Shown: positions 25,787-35,047, counted from the first letter of the stretch. The stretch: 64,000 nucleotides of DNA from Mumia sp. zg.B17 (GCF_019550915.1 NZ_JAHWCI010000006.1:186001-250000), one strand, 5' to 3'. Numbers and translations are program-made. Notes: generated from the letters alone by a model not told the origin.

Positions 25787-27616
25787 GTGAACACTCTCGC
25801 CGCGGACACCAGCCGCGCGCTCCGAAGCTGGATCCCCTCGGACGTCTCCCGCACCCAGAAGGTGACGGCAGTCGCTCTCACGCTCATCGCCGCACAGCTG
25901 GCGCTGCGGACCTGGGTCGTCTCCGACAGCTGGTTCTTCGAGGACGACTTCCACTTCCTCAGCGACATCGCGGCCGGGGAGGACGATCTCGCCTGGTACT
26001 TCCGGCCCCACAACGTTCACTTCATGCCGTTGAGCTTCGTGCTGGTCAAGATGGTCACCTGGGCCGGCCCGTTCGCGTGGTGGGTGGCTGCCGTCCAGAC
26101 CGTCGTGCTCCAGGCCGCGGCCAGCCTGAGCTGCTGGTGGATGCTGCGCAAGCTGTTCGGCGACCGCCCCGCGATGCTGATCCCGCTGGCGTTCTACCTG
26201 TTCTCGATCTTCAGCATCCCGACGCTCACCTGGTATGCGGCGATGATCAACCAGCTCCCGCTGCACACCTGCATCTTCCTCGGCGTCGCCGCCCACGTGG
26301 CATACCTGCGGACCCGGCGCTACCGCTGGGCGCTCGTCGCGACCGCCCTCACCGCTGTCGGGCTCCTCTTCTACGTGAAGGCGATCGCACTCCCGATGGT
26401 CTTCGGCCTGCTCGCGGTGCTGTATTTCGCCAGCGGCCGGCCCGTGCGGCGGTTCGTCGCGGTGGTGCGCCGCTATTTCTGGGGCTGGTTGACGTACGCG
26501 GCGCTCGGCGCGGCCTACCTCGCGATGTACTGGGTCCGGATGCCCCGCTCGGACGCCGGCGAGACCGACCACGCCGCGCTCGCGCAGTCGATGCTGGTCG
26601 ACGTCCTCGGCACCGGGCTGACCGGCCTCAGCTGGACGTGGGCGCTGCTGGGGCAGGGCCCACGGTCGATCAGCGTGCCGTCGACGCTCCTGGTCTCGCT
26701 CTCATGGCTGATCGTGGTCGGCATCTGGGGCTATCTCTATGCGACCCGCACCCGGGCGCTGCGTGGTCTGGTGATCGCTGTCCCCTACCTCCTGCTGACC
26801 TACGCGATCCTCGCGGTCGGCCGTTCCGGGACCTTCGGGGACGTCGGCCGGGAGGTGCGCTACCTCTCCGATGCCACGGCCGTCCTCTGCCTGGTCCTGG
26901 CGCTCGCGATCATGCCGCTGCGCGGCGCGGTGGAGTCGTCGGAGCCTCGTGACCAACCGCTGGTGAACGCCTCGCTGTCGCGAGGTGCGGTGCTCGTGAT
27001 CGTCTCCGGGTACGTCGCGGCCTCGGTCTGGTCGTCGATCACGTACGCCCGGCCCTGGCACGACACCAACCCGACGAAGGACTTCGCTCTGACGGCGATC
27101 GACGAGATCACGAAGGCCGACCGGCCGGCGTTGCTCGACGCGCCCGTCCCCGAGGCCGTGATGTGGTCCGTCAATGCGCCGTACAACCTGCCCTCGCGCA
27201 TGTTCGCACCGCTCGGCGACGTGTTCACCACTCCCGACCAGGGCAACGACCTGGAGACCTTCACGGCCCAGGGCATGCTCGAGCCGGCAGAGATCGCCTC
27301 CGGGACCACCGCGCTCCCCGGCCCCGACGTCGGCTGCGGATACTCGCTCAAGGGGGACGACACCCCGGTCGTGATCCCGCTGGCGAGCGCCACCTACGAC
27401 TTCCCCTTCTGGATGGCGATCGGCTACCTCGCAGGTCAGGACGGGTACGCCGCGGTGTCAGCCGGTGACAACGCGTACCGTGTCCACCTGGAGCGCGGCC
27501 TGCACACGCTGTACCTGCGGACCGACGGCTCGTACGACCGCCTCACCATCGACGCAGGTGGGGCCAACGTCTGCGTGGACCGGGTGGCCGTCGGCCCGGT
27601 GGAGGTGAAGCCGTGA
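25787..27616 (+). CDS. Polytopic membrane protein, probable GT-C-type glycosyltransferase
   Basis: A membrane protein of about 609 residues with roughly ten hydrophobic helices followed by a C-terminal extracytoplasmic domain (from about residue 430). The first loop contains FFEDDFHFL (Asp53/Asp54), the acidic pair typical of polyprenyl-phosphate-dependent GT-C enzymes. The C-terminal part contains a beta-rich module with GCGYSLKG and CVDRVAVG. GTG 25787 is chosen from the leaderless -10; GTG 25748 would add 13 residues. The following acyltransferase overlaps it by 4 bp (GTGA). I cannot name the sugar or acceptor. A role in surface glycan assembly is inferred from structure and neighbours. 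Confidence 0.7.
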   Translation: MNTLAADTSRALRSWIPSDVSRTQKVTAVALTLIAAQLALRTWVVSDSWFFEDDFHFLSDIAAGEDDLAWYFRPHNVHFMPLSFVLVKMVTWAGPFAWWVAAVQTVVLQAAASLSCWWMLRKLFGDRPAMLIPLAFYLFSIFSIPTLTWYAAMINQLPLHTCIFLGVAAHVAYLRTRRYRWALVATALTAVGLLFYVKAIALPMVFGLLAVLYFASGRPVRRFVAVVRRYFWGWLTYAALGAAYLAMYWVRMPRSDAGETDHAALAQSMLVDVLGTGLTGLSWTWALLGQGPRSISVPSTLLVSLSWLIVVGIWGYLYATRTRALRGLVIAVPYLLLTYAILAVGRSGTFGDVGREVRYLSDATAVLCLVLALAIMPLRGAVESSEPRDQPLVNASLSRGAVLVIVSGYVAASVWSSITYARPWHDTNPTKDFALTAIDEITKADRPALLDAPVPEAVMWSVNAPYNLPSRMFAPLGDVFTTPDQGNDLETFTAQGMLEPAEIASGTTALPGPDVGCGYSLKGDDTPVVIPLASATYDFPFWMAIGYLAGQDGYAAVSAGDNAYRVHLERGLHTLYLRTDGSYDRLTIDAGGANVCVDRVAVGPVEVKP

Positions 27617-28827
27617 ACGACCGGATCGACGAACGCGAGCAACCGCAGGTCTACCCCGTGCTGGACAGCCTGCGCGCGGTCGCCTCCATCTTCGTCGTCG
27701 CGACGCATGTGGCGTTCATCGCCGGCTTCTACACCGAGGGACAGCTGGGCGCGCTCACGGCTCGCCTCGACGTCGGCGTCGCGATCTTCTTCGTGCTCTC
27801 CGGGTTCCTGCTCGGACGTCCGTTCCTGGCCGCGATGGCAGACGGCAGGTCGCTCCCGTCCACCGGGCGCTACCTGTGGAAGCGCGCCCTGCGCATCCTC
27901 CCCACCTACTGGATCGCGGTGATCGCCGCGATGCTCCTGCTGGACGAGAACGACGGTGCCTCGTTCGGCGAGTGGGCGAAGGCCCTCACGATGACGACGC
28001 TGTACGGGACGCAGCCGTTCCCCTACGGCCTCGCACAGATGTGGAGCCTCGCGGTCGAGGTGAGCTTCTACCTGGCGCTCCCCGCTCTGGCGTGGGTGGT
28101 CGCCCGGACGCTGTGCCGCAGTCCTTGGACGGCGCGCGACCTGATCTCGTGGACCATGGTGCTCGTCTACGTCAGCGTCGGGTGGCTCATGATCGGCTAC
28201 ACGCTGGTCGACGCCGACCTGATCTTCGCCCACCAGTGGCTGCCCGGCTATCTGAGCTGGTTCGCCGGAGGGATCGTCCTGGCGATCGCGTCGCTACCCA
28301 GCACCGACGGCAAGATCGTCGCCCTGGTGCGTCAGCTCGGCCGAAGCCCGTGGACGTGCTGGGCCACGGCGGCGGCGCTCTTCGCGGTGGCCTCGACGCC
28401 GCTCGCAGGACCGGTCACGCTCGATGTGCCGACCGCGGGCGAGGGGGTGGTCCGCAACCTTCTGTACGCCCTGATCGCCACCCTGATCATCCTGCCGGGC
28501 GTCTTCGCCCCCGAGACCTCCGTGTTCTCGAGGATCTTCTCGGTGAGCTGGATGCGGCACCTCGGGCAGATCTCCTACGGCATCTTCTGCATGCACATGA
28601 CGATCCACTTCCTCATCTTCGAGTGGCGCGGCATGGAGCTCTTCCAGGGCCGTGGCCTCGAGCTGTTCGTGCTGACGCTCGCTGCCAGCATCGTGGTGGC
28701 CGAGATCATCTACCGCGCGGTCGAGGTGCCCTCGCTGCGCCTGCGCAACCTCGGCCGCCGACCGACCACGCCTCCCGCGACGACCGACGAGGCGAGCAGC
28801 CCGAGCGAGCAGACGACCAGCAGCTGA
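27613..28827 (+). CDS. Acyltransferase-3 family membrane protein (OafA-like)
   Basis: A 404-residue membrane O-acyltransferase with about ten helices. The N-terminal block YPVLDSLRAVASIFVVATHVAF, with the conserved His in THV, and the DVGVAIFFVLSGFLLGRPF and SLAVEVSFYLALP segments are the hallmarks of the family, which transfers acetyl or other acyl groups to sugars outside the cytoplasm. The C-terminal tail of about 30 residues is Thr/Ser/Pro/Glu-rich. Its GTG start overlaps the preceding GT-C-like gene by 4 bp. The last 118 bp overlap the 3' end of the convergent AftD-like gene, with no room for a terminator between. Confidence 0.85.
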   Translation: MNDRIDEREQPQVYPVLDSLRAVASIFVVATHVAFIAGFYTEGQLGALTARLDVGVAIFFVLSGFLLGRPFLAAMADGRSLPSTGRYLWKRALRILPTYWIAVIAAMLLLDENDGASFGEWAKALTMTTLYGTQPFPYGLAQMWSLAVEVSFYLALPALAWVVARTLCRSPWTARDLISWTMVLVYVSVGWLMIGYTLVDADLIFAHQWLPGYLSWFAGGIVLAIASLPSTDGKIVALVRQLGRSPWTCWATAAALFAVASTPLAGPVTLDVPTAGEGVVRNLLYALIATLIILPGVFAPETSVFSRIFSVSWMRHLGQISYGIFCMHMTIHFLIFEWRGMELFQGRGLELFVLTLAASIVVAEIIYRAVEVPSLRLRNLGRRPTTPPATTDEASSPSEQTTSS

Positions 28828-31800
28828 GGCCACCCCCACTCCCCGGCCCAGCCATCGCCGGACCCCCACGGGCGGACGACGTAACCGGCGGCCGCGACTG
28901 CCACCGGCAGTCCCGTCGCCCAGGCGAGGATCTCCGGCGAAAACCGCCGGATGCCAAGGCCGACGACCAGCCCGCCCAGCGCGACCAGCACTCCCGTCGT
29001 CCCGGCGAGCAGCCCGACCACCACGCCGGTCGCCACCAGGACGGGCAATGCCCAGACCTGTCGGCAGCCGCGCTCAGGCGGAAGGCTGCTCCGTCGCCTG
29101 CGCATCAGCAGCACCGACACCAGCAGGCCGAGGAAGGCCACAGCGCCCGCCAGGAGCCCGGCGCGATACGCCCCGCTCGGCCCGAACTCGAGCGACAGGT
29201 CGCCGGTGCCGGCAGGCACGACCCATCCCTGTTGCCACCCGTTCACCTGGACCGACTGGTAGCCGTCACGCGCCCGCCAGCCTGCGTTCGTGTTCTCCGC
29301 GACCGTGACGAGCCGGTCACCGTCGCTGTCGGCACCGTCCAGCGAGACCGACCGCTCCGTCTTGCCCCACGACGACGCCGTCGCCGGTGACGCCTGAGTC
29401 GTGGTGCCGAGCGAACCCAGCACGAGCGAGGTCGGACGGAAGGCGTCGTTGCCGACGACCCGGATCCGGTGGTTCCCCTCGGCGAGGTCGACCGTGCGGA
29501 CCCCGCACAACGTTGCCGAGACCGGTCCGCCCTCGAGGATCTCTGCCGCCGTGGCGGTCACCCGCGTCGGGATGCGCTTGCCGTCCACCTCCACGGTCGG
29601 TCCACTTCCACACTTGCCGATCGGGGCGTCGTCGCGCGGTCGCTGCGGGTAGAGCTGGAACCGGCCAGGCAGCTCGGCCTCGCTCACGCCCACTGGAAGG
29701 GGCTCGGTGAGGCCGAACGCGTCCGCACTCGAGCGAACGTCGGTGCGGCCGAAGTGGATCTCGATGAACTCCGTGGCTACCGGCGTGAAACGTGCGAGGC
29801 CGTCGCGGAACGTCACGTCCTGCGACGTGCCGTCGGAGAAGCGCAGCGTGGCCTCCTGCGGCACCGACGCCGCCAAGCGCCGGCTCGTCTCGACCCGCAA
29901 CCGCGACAGCCGCCGCTCCCCCACCCACCGGAGTGTCAAGGTGGGATCGAGGTCCTCGGCTGCTGCGATCCATCCCGTCGCGGGGTCACCGTCGATCGTC
30001 TGTGCGGCGCTGTTGCGCGCGTCCTCGACGGCGTACGAGCTGACGCTGGCGCCTGCGAGGCGACCGGCCTGAACGAGCGCGTCGAGCCCTGCGCCACCGG
30101 CCGGCTCCACCGTGAGGGACGGCTCGTACGTCGCCGCCTCGTTCAACGTGAGCTCCCGGTCGAGCGTACGACCGTCCTCTCCCCAACGCTGCTGACCCTC
30201 GACGCACCGCGTCGCGCCCTTGACGACCAGGCAGCCCGAGCGGTCCGCCTGGTCGACGGCCATCACGATCTGCTCCGGAGCACCCCAGCTCTCGGCAAGC
30301 CGCGGCATGACCAGCGGCCGGGACAGCTGCAACCCAGGGACCTCGACCTCGCTGAGCGTCAGCGGGTCGAACGCGGAGGCTCCGCTGCTGATCCGCAACC
30401 GCCGGGTCGCCCCCTCGGGGAGCGAGACATCCACCGACACCCCCGGTTGGAGCCCCGCCTCGACGGTGCCGGCGTCGGTGTGCACCGTGACCGTGCGCTG
30501 ACGCTCCGCGCTGCTGTCGAGGGTGAGGCGCACCCGCGGAATGTCGGTCCTCCCGCTCAGCCGCATCTCGATCCACGACGTCCCGGTGTCACCGGCGCCG
30601 GCTTTCCACGCCGTCAGCGGGTCGCCGTCGAACGCCGACCACGGGTGCTGGCCCGGCACGAGGGCACCCGGCGCGTTCGCGTCGGACTGCGACGAGGACG
30701 CGGTGATGCTCTGCGCGCCTTCCAGGCGCCGTACGGAGACGTGTTCCTCTTCGGGACTGACGCGATAGTCGTGGACTGGGCGGTCCAGGGTGAACGGTTC
30801 GTCTGCGGTGAGTGACGCCGACCTGTTCTGCTCCGCACGGCCGAACGCCGCCTCCTGGCGGCGGGCGCCGTCGGTGAGGACGACCCGCTCGGGCACCTCA
30901 CCAGACGCGACGTCGTCCGCGAGCACCGCGGCACCGAGCCCGTCGCCGATCTCGTCGAGCGTCAGCAGCGACGCCGGGCCGCCGGCCACGACCGCCGTGC
31001 TGTCCGCGTCCTGCACGGTCACAGGGCCGGCGTCGTCCTCGCCGACGTTGAAGATCTCGACCGCCGCGCGCTCGGCCTGCCAGCCACCGGCGACCCAGAC
31101 GGGTCCGCCGTCCTCCCCCGTGACGAGCGGTTTGCTGCCGAGGGTGGGCCCGAACTGGGCGGCCAGGGTGATCTCCGGTGTGGAGGCGAGCGTCGAGTAC
31201 ACCCGCGTGGTGTCGGTGTGCTCGGTACCGAAGCCGAGGTCGTTGCGGACGACGAGGTGGCGAACCCCGGCTCGCTTCAAGTAGCGCAGGAAGCCCGCCG
31301 AGCCTTCGCCACTGGCCAGCTTGCGCTCGATCGCGTCGAGCGTGCGGATGTTGCCGCCCGGCACCAGAGGGATCGCGTTGCGCGTCGCCCAGGGCGTGCG
31401 GGCGAGCGGCTGGAGCACGTCGTCGCCGGTGCTGCCCCAGAGGTAGTCGCCGAACGAGGCAGCCGGGACCACGAGCGCACGCTGGTCGGAGTCCTGCTCG
31501 GCGAGCCAGTCGGCCGCCTCCTCCCAGTACCCCGGGACGCTCTCGTAGGTGCCTCGGTTGGCGATCTGGCCGGTCCAGGCGGGCACCGTCGCGCCGAGCA
31601 CCGCGACGACGCCGAGCACCGCGACGCCCAGCCGCATCGCCCGGTCGCTCTCGCGGTTGCGGGCGGCCGCGGTGGCCAGGCCCGAGATCAGGTGGGCGAA
31701 ACCGAGCACCAGCGGGATGCGGATCAACAGGTCGAACTTGTGGGTGTTGCGCAGAGGTGAGAGCACTCCGTCCAGGACGGACTGGAAGGTGGCCGACCCC

Positions 31801-32852
31801 CACCCGTCCACCGTCCCGGTGTGGCCGAGCGTGACGAGCACCAGTCCGAGCAGGAGCCCACTCACGAGGAAGCGACGGTACGGGGTTCCGCGGCGGGCGA
31901 GGCCGACCAGCCCGAGCGCCACGACGACCGCGCCGTTGGCGATCAGTCCGATCGAGCGGACCAGCTCGTTGCCGGCGAGGGAGTCGGTGTCGACGTAGGG
32001 AACCCAGTTGCTGGTCCCCCGCAGAGCGTCGAAGACGGTGGCGGCGAAGGTGGTCGTCGACGCGCTCTCGATGTAGTCCAGGAAGGGCGGGCTGTACTGG
32101 CCCAGCACGAACAGCGGGACCAGCCACCACAACGTGCCCATCAGCACGAAGACCGGCCACCAGATCATCATCGCCCGTCGGCGCGGGCCTGCCGGCGCGA
32201 GCAGCAGCCACAGGGCACCAAGGGGGATCACGGCGAACGTCGCCACGGCGTTGACACCGCCGACGCAGGCGACCGCCAGTGCGCTGAGCGCCGCCATCCG
32301 GCGCGGGTCGGCCCGACGCAGCCCGAGCACGAGCGGGACCAGCACCCACGGCGCGAGCGCCATCGGCCAGACCTCGATCGAGCTCGGCCCGATCACGCTG
32401 AGGATGCGGGGTGAGAGGGCGTACGCCAGCCCCGCCACGATCCGAGCCCACGGTGCGCCGATCTGCATCGCCGCGCAGAGCTTGACGATGCCGAGGAACG
32501 CCGTGACCAGCAGCAGCGACCACCACAGTCGTTGAACGATCCACGGCTCGATCTGCACGAGGTCGCCGAGCAGGAAGAAGGGCCCCATCGGGAAGAGGTA
32601 GCCGTACGCCTGGTTCTGGACCTGGCCGAACGCCCCGATGGGGTCCCACATGGTGAGCGCTCGTCCAAGGAAGCCGGCGGGGTCGACGACGAGGTCGAGC
32701 TTGGTGTCGGTGAGGACCCGTCCCGGCGCCTGCACGAAGGCGAGGGCGAACAGCCCGAGACTGACCGCGAGCAGGCGGAAGCGCCAGGCGAGTGTCTGGG
32801 CCGACCGTGTCGAGGGAGTCAGCGCTTGCGGAGCACGATCGCGAGATTCCAC
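28710..32852 (-). CDS. aftD: AftD-like alpha-(1->3)-arabinofuranosyltransferase
   Basis: A very large membrane glycosyltransferase of about 1380 residues. The N-terminal GT-C domain (residues about 20-450) has PGRVLTDTKLDLVVDP (acidic residues 49-53), then WDPIGAFGQVQNQAYGYLFPMGPFF, the diagnostic AftD/DUF3367 block. The middle and C-terminal parts hold discoidin-like (F5/8 C) carbohydrate-binding modules, e.g. HPWSAFDGDPLTAWKAG and AQTIDGDPATGWIAA. Four to five helices close the protein. AftD adds branching alpha-1,3-arabinofuranose from decaprenyl-phosphoarabinose in mycobacterial arabinan. GTG 32852 follows GGGAGG by about 7 nt and overlaps the methyltransferase 3' end by 34 bp. The actual acceptor in this organism is unknown. 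Confidence 0.85.
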   Translation of the reverse strand: MESRDRAPQALTPSTRSAQTLAWRFRLLAVSLGLFALAFVQAPGRVLTDTKLDLVVDPAGFLGRALTMWDPIGAFGQVQNQAYGYLFPMGPFFLLGDLVQIEPWIVQRLWWSLLLVTAFLGIVKLCAAMQIGAPWARIVAGLAYALSPRILSVIGPSSIEVWPMALAPWVLVPLVLGLRRADPRRMAALSALAVACVGGVNAVATFAVIPLGALWLLLAPAGPRRRAMMIWWPVFVLMGTLWWLVPLFVLGQYSPPFLDYIESASTTTFAATVFDALRGTSNWVPYVDTDSLAGNELVRSIGLIANGAVVVALGLVGLARRGTPYRRFLVSGLLLGLVLVTLGHTGTVDGWGSATFQSVLDGVLSPLRNTHKFDLLIRIPLVLGFAHLISGLATAAARNRESDRAMRLGVAVLGVVAVLGATVPAWTGQIANRGTYESVPGYWEEAADWLAEQDSDQRALVVPAASFGDYLWGSTGDDVLQPLARTPWATRNAIPLVPGGNIRTLDAIERKLASGEGSAGFLRYLKRAGVRHLVVRNDLGFGTEHTDTTRVYSTLASTPEITLAAQFGPTLGSKPLVTGEDGGPVWVAGGWQAERAAVEIFNVGEDDAGPVTVQDADSTAVVAGGPASLLTLDEIGDGLGAAVLADDVASGEVPERVVLTDGARRQEAAFGRAEQNRSASLTADEPFTLDRPVHDYRVSPEEEHVSVRRLEGAQSITASSSQSDANAPGALVPGQHPWSAFDGDPLTAWKAGAGDTGTSWIEMRLSGRTDIPRVRLTLDSSAERQRTVTVHTDAGTVEAGLQPGVSVDVSLPEGATRRLRISSGASAFDPLTLSEVEVPGLQLSRPLVMPRLAESWGAPEQIVMAVDQADRSGCLVVKGATRCVEGQQRWGEDGRTLDRELTLNEAATYEPSLTVEPAGGAGLDALVQAGRLAGASVSSYAVEDARNSAAQTIDGDPATGWIAAAEDLDPTLTLRWVGERRLSRLRVETSRRLAASVPQEATLRFSDGTSQDVTFRDGLARFTPVATEFIEIHFGRTDVRSSADAFGLTEPLPVGVSEAELPGRFQLYPQRPRDDAPIGKCGSGPTVEVDGKRIPTRVTATAAEILEGGPVSATLCGVRTVDLAEGNHRIRVVGNDAFRPTSLVLGSLGTTTQASPATASSWGKTERSVSLDGADSDGDRLVTVAENTNAGWRARDGYQSVQVNGWQQGWVVPAGTGDLSLEFGPSGAYRAGLLAGAVAFLGLLVSVLLMRRRRSSLPPERGCRQVWALPVLVATGVVVGLLAGTTGVLVALGGLVVGLGIRRFSPEILAWATGLPVAVAAAGYVVRPWGSGDGWAGEWGWPQLLVVCSLGLLASSVVAGGVVGRRPRLRRRSEGTSTAR

Positions 32853-33568
32853 GTCGTCACCTCCCGCAGCACCGGTACATGCAGGGTCCACCACGCCCAC
32901 CGCGGGTGGTAGCGCGGGATCAACGCCAGCACCTCCGCCTCGGACTGGGTGCGGGCCCAGCGCATGCCCGCGCCGGCGGTGACGGGGAACAGCGAGGTGC
33001 CGAAGTCGTTCTTGGGCCGCTTGCCGTGCGTACGCGCATAGCGGTCGGCGGCGCGGTAGCCGCCCAGGTAGTGCCAGGGCGCCGTCTCGTGACCACCCCA
33101 CGGCCCGAACCAGAGGGTGTACGACAGGAAGACCAGACCGCCGGGCCGTGTCACCCGCAGCATCTCGTCAGCCATCGTCCAGGGCTCGGGCACGTGCTCG
33201 AGCACGTTGGACGAGTATGTGACGTCGAACGCGCCGTCGCGGAACGGGAGCGACATTCCGCTGCCGATCACCGTGCCGGGCTCGGGGTCGCCGAGGCCGG
33301 ACAGCTCACCGAGGTCGGAGTCGAGCGGCGTGTATGTCGCCCCCACCGCCCGGAACGCCTTCGCGAAGTAGCCGGGCCCGCCGCCGACGTCGAGCACGCT
33401 GGCGCCCGTGAGGTCGGCGTACTGCGCCAGCTGCCCCACCGAGTCCGCCGCGAGCATCCCGTAGAAGTGGTCGGGATCGGTCTGCTCGACCCTGTGGGCG
33501 CGGAAGAGCTGGACGGACCGGCCCAGCGTCGGGCGCGAGGTCGGGGCGTGGAGGGGCGGTGCAGTCAC
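32819..33568 (-). CDS. SAM-dependent class I methyltransferase
   Basis: A 249-residue methyltransferase of the Methyltransf_11 type. The SAM-binding motif I is VLDVGGGPGYF (residues about 58-68), followed by the acidic end of strand 2 (PLDSD), then SLPFRDGAFDVTYSSNVLEHVPEP and the ADEMLRVTRPGGLVFLSY motif. The C-terminal part (GPWGGHETAPWHYLGGYRAADRY) recurs in methyltransferases of polysaccharide loci, and a Trp-rich end suggests membrane proximity. GTG 33568 lies 7 nt after a -10 hexamer. It overlaps aftD by 34 bp and is divergent from the GT4 gene. The methyl acceptor, probably a sugar or lipid-linked precursor, is not known. Confidence 0.82.
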   Translation of the reverse strand: MTAPPLHAPTSRPTLGRSVQLFRAHRVEQTDPDHFYGMLAADSVGQLAQYADLTGASVLDVGGGPGYFAKAFRAVGATYTPLDSDLGELSGLGDPEPGTVIGSGMSLPFRDGAFDVTYSSNVLEHVPEPWTMADEMLRVTRPGGLVFLSYTLWFGPWGGHETAPWHYLGGYRAADRYARTHGKRPKNDFGTSLFPVTAGAGMRWARTQSEAEVLALIPRYHPRWAWWTLHVPVLREVTTWNLAIVLRKR

Positions 33569-33575
33569 GGCGCCG

Positions 33576-33581
33576 ACGATA
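33576..33581 (-). promoter_or_regulatory. -10 element of the methyltransferase-aftD unit (leaderless)
   Basis: Minus-strand TATCGT ends 7 nt before GTG 33568, which lacks a ribosome site. Confidence 0.45.
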
Positions 33582-33620
33582 TCCGACGGCCACGAGCGCG
33601 CAGTGACGTACCTAACTCGC

Positions 33621-33629
33621 TGGTAACCT
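33621..33629 (+). promoter_or_regulatory. Extended -10 element of the GT4 gene
   Basis: TGGTAACCT fits TGNTANNNT. Transcription would start near 33636, leaving about 23 nt with a GGGAGGGAG ribosome site before ATG 33659. Confidence 0.45.
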
Positions 33630-33658
33630 GGGCCGCTCTTGGGAGGGAGAACACCTGT

Positions 33659-34759
33659 ATGTCCACGAGCCACGTGCTGATCTGCAACTGGCGCGATACC
33701 CGCAACCCCGAGGGTGGCGGCTCCGAGCGTTACGTCGAGGAAGTCGCGCGCGGCCTCGCCGCGCGCGGCCACCGGGTCACGCTGTTCTGCGCAGCGCACC
33801 CGAACGCCTCTCGCGACGAGATCCGCGACGGGGTCCGTTTCGTCCGCCGCGGCGACAAGATGGCGGTGTACGCCTTCGCGCTGCTAGGGCTGCTGCTGCG
33901 CCGGTTCGGTCGGATCGACGTCGTGGTGGACGTCCAGAACGGACTCCCCTTCTTCACCCGGCTCGCGACCCGCAAGCCCGTCGTGGTGCTGGTGCACCAC
34001 GTCCACCGCGAGCAGTGGCCGGTCGTCTACCCGGGGTTGATCGGCCGGATCGGCTGGTGGATCGAGTCGCGGCTGGCACCCCGGCTCTACCGACGCTCAC
34101 GCTATGTCGCGGTCTCGACGGCGACCCGCGACGAGCTGGTAGCGCTCGGCGTGGACGCCGAGCGGATCTCCATCGTGCACAACGGCACCGACCCCACGCC
34201 GGTCACTCACGCCCGGCGCAGTCTCCACCCCTCGATCTGCGTGGTCGGCCGGCTCGTCCCGCACAAGCAGGTCGAGCACGCCATCGACGCGGTCGCCGAG
34301 CTGACCGAGATGCCCGACCTGACGGTCACCGTGGTGGGAGACGGCTGGTGGGAGGAAGAGCTCCGGGCGTACGCCCGCGCGCGCGGCGTGGCCGACCGGG
34401 TGGTGTTCACCGGGTTCGTCGACGAGCGGACCAAGCACGAGGTCTACGCGAGCTCCTGGCTGATGGCGCTCCCCTCGCTGAAGGAGGGCTGGGGCCTGGT
34501 CGTCGGAGAGGCCGGGTCGCACACGACGCCGACCGTCGCCTACCGCTCGGCGGGCGGCACCCAGGAATCCATCGACCACGAGGAGTCCGGCGTGCTCGTG
34601 GAGGATCACGCCGAGTTCGTGGCGGCGGTACGCCGGTTGCTCACCGACCACGAGTACCGCACGCGCCTGGGCAAGGGTGCCTACGAGAAGTCGCTGATGT
34701 TCACCTGGGACCAGACGCGAGAAGGCTTCGCCAGTCTCCTGGCGAAGCCTTCTCGGTGA
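33659..34759 (+). CDS. GT4-family glycosyltransferase
   Basis: A 366-residue GT-B glycosyltransferase. The N-terminal acceptor domain starts LICNWRDTRNPEGGGSERYVEEVARGLAARGH, with the glycine-rich GGGSE loop. The donor domain has SIVHNGTDP near residue 170, CVVGRLVPHKQVEHAIDA near 195, VVGDGWWEEELRAYA, FTGFVDERTKHEVYASSWLMALPSLKEGWGLVVGEAG (the EGWGLVVGE motif binds the nucleotide-sugar) and a terminal MFTWDQT segment. It is cytosolic or membrane-associated and uses an NDP-sugar; the sugar is not predictable. ATG 33659 follows GGGAGGGAG. Its last codons form the transcription terminator. Confidence 0.9.
   Translation: MSTSHVLICNWRDTRNPEGGGSERYVEEVARGLAARGHRVTLFCAAHPNASRDEIRDGVRFVRRGDKMAVYAFALLGLLLRRFGRIDVVVDVQNGLPFFTRLATRKPVVVLVHHVHREQWPVVYPGLIGRIGWWIESRLAPRLYRRSRYVAVSTATRDELVALGVDAERISIVHNGTDPTPVTHARRSLHPSICVVGRLVPHKQVEHAIDAVAELTEMPDLTVTVVGDGWWEEELRAYARARGVADRVVFTGFVDERTKHEVYASSWLMALPSLKEGWGLVVGEAGSHTTPTVAYRSAGGTQESIDHEESGVLVEDHAEFVAAVRRLLTDHEYRTRLGKGAYEKSLMFTWDQTREGFASLLAKPSR
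34719..34754. terminator. Terminator hairpin inside the 3' end of the GT4 gene
   Basis: A perfect 16-bp inverted repeat (GAGAAGGCTTCGCCAG and complement, loop TCTC) that ends 5 bp before the end of the stop codon. It encodes the C-terminal residues EGFASLLAKPS. It can also terminate the converging DUF2613 transcript. Confidence 0.75.
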
Positions 34760-34770
34760 GAGCTAGTCGG

Positions 34771-34920
34771 TCAGCCGTTGTTGCCGTACTCGACGACCTG
34801 AGTGGTCGGCTGAGTCGGGTTGTCGTCCGCACCCGAGGTCTGCACAATGCCCACGACGGTTGCCGCCCCGAGCCCGGCGCCGACGATGATGGCAGCCACA
34901 CCGCCAAGAAAACTACTCAC
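34771..34920 (-). CDS. DUF2613 small membrane protein (49 aa)
   Basis: A tiny gene starting GTG 34920 after a strong AGGAGGGAAG ribosome site and ending TGA at 34771. The product begins MSSFLGGVAAIIVGAGLGAA, one glycine-rich helix (residues about 4-26), followed by a polar tail rich in Thr, Gln and Asn that ends VEYGNNG. Size and pattern match DUF2613, small actinobacterial envelope proteins of unknown function. It is convergent with the GT4 gene, and the terminator inside that gene lies 16 bp beyond its stop. It may be a small subunit or regulator of the surrounding glycan enzymes, but that is speculation. Confidence 0.75.
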   Translation of the reverse strand: MSSFLGGVAAIIVGAGLGAATVVGIVQTSGADDNPTQPTTQVVEYGNNG

Positions 34921-35041
34921 GTGTTCTTCCCTCCTGAAGTCCGAGCCGCCAGGTTACCAGTCAGTCGCAGCCGATGACCAACGTCACACCCACCGGCACG
35001 TCACCATCGGGACCGAGGCCCTCGGGTCGCAGGGGATCCTC

Positions 35042-35047
35042 TAGTGT
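35042..35047 (+). promoter_or_regulatory. -10 element of the UbiA gene (near-leaderless)
   Basis: TAGTGT ends 9 nt before ATG 35057 and would give a leader of about two nucleotides. Confidence 0.35.
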
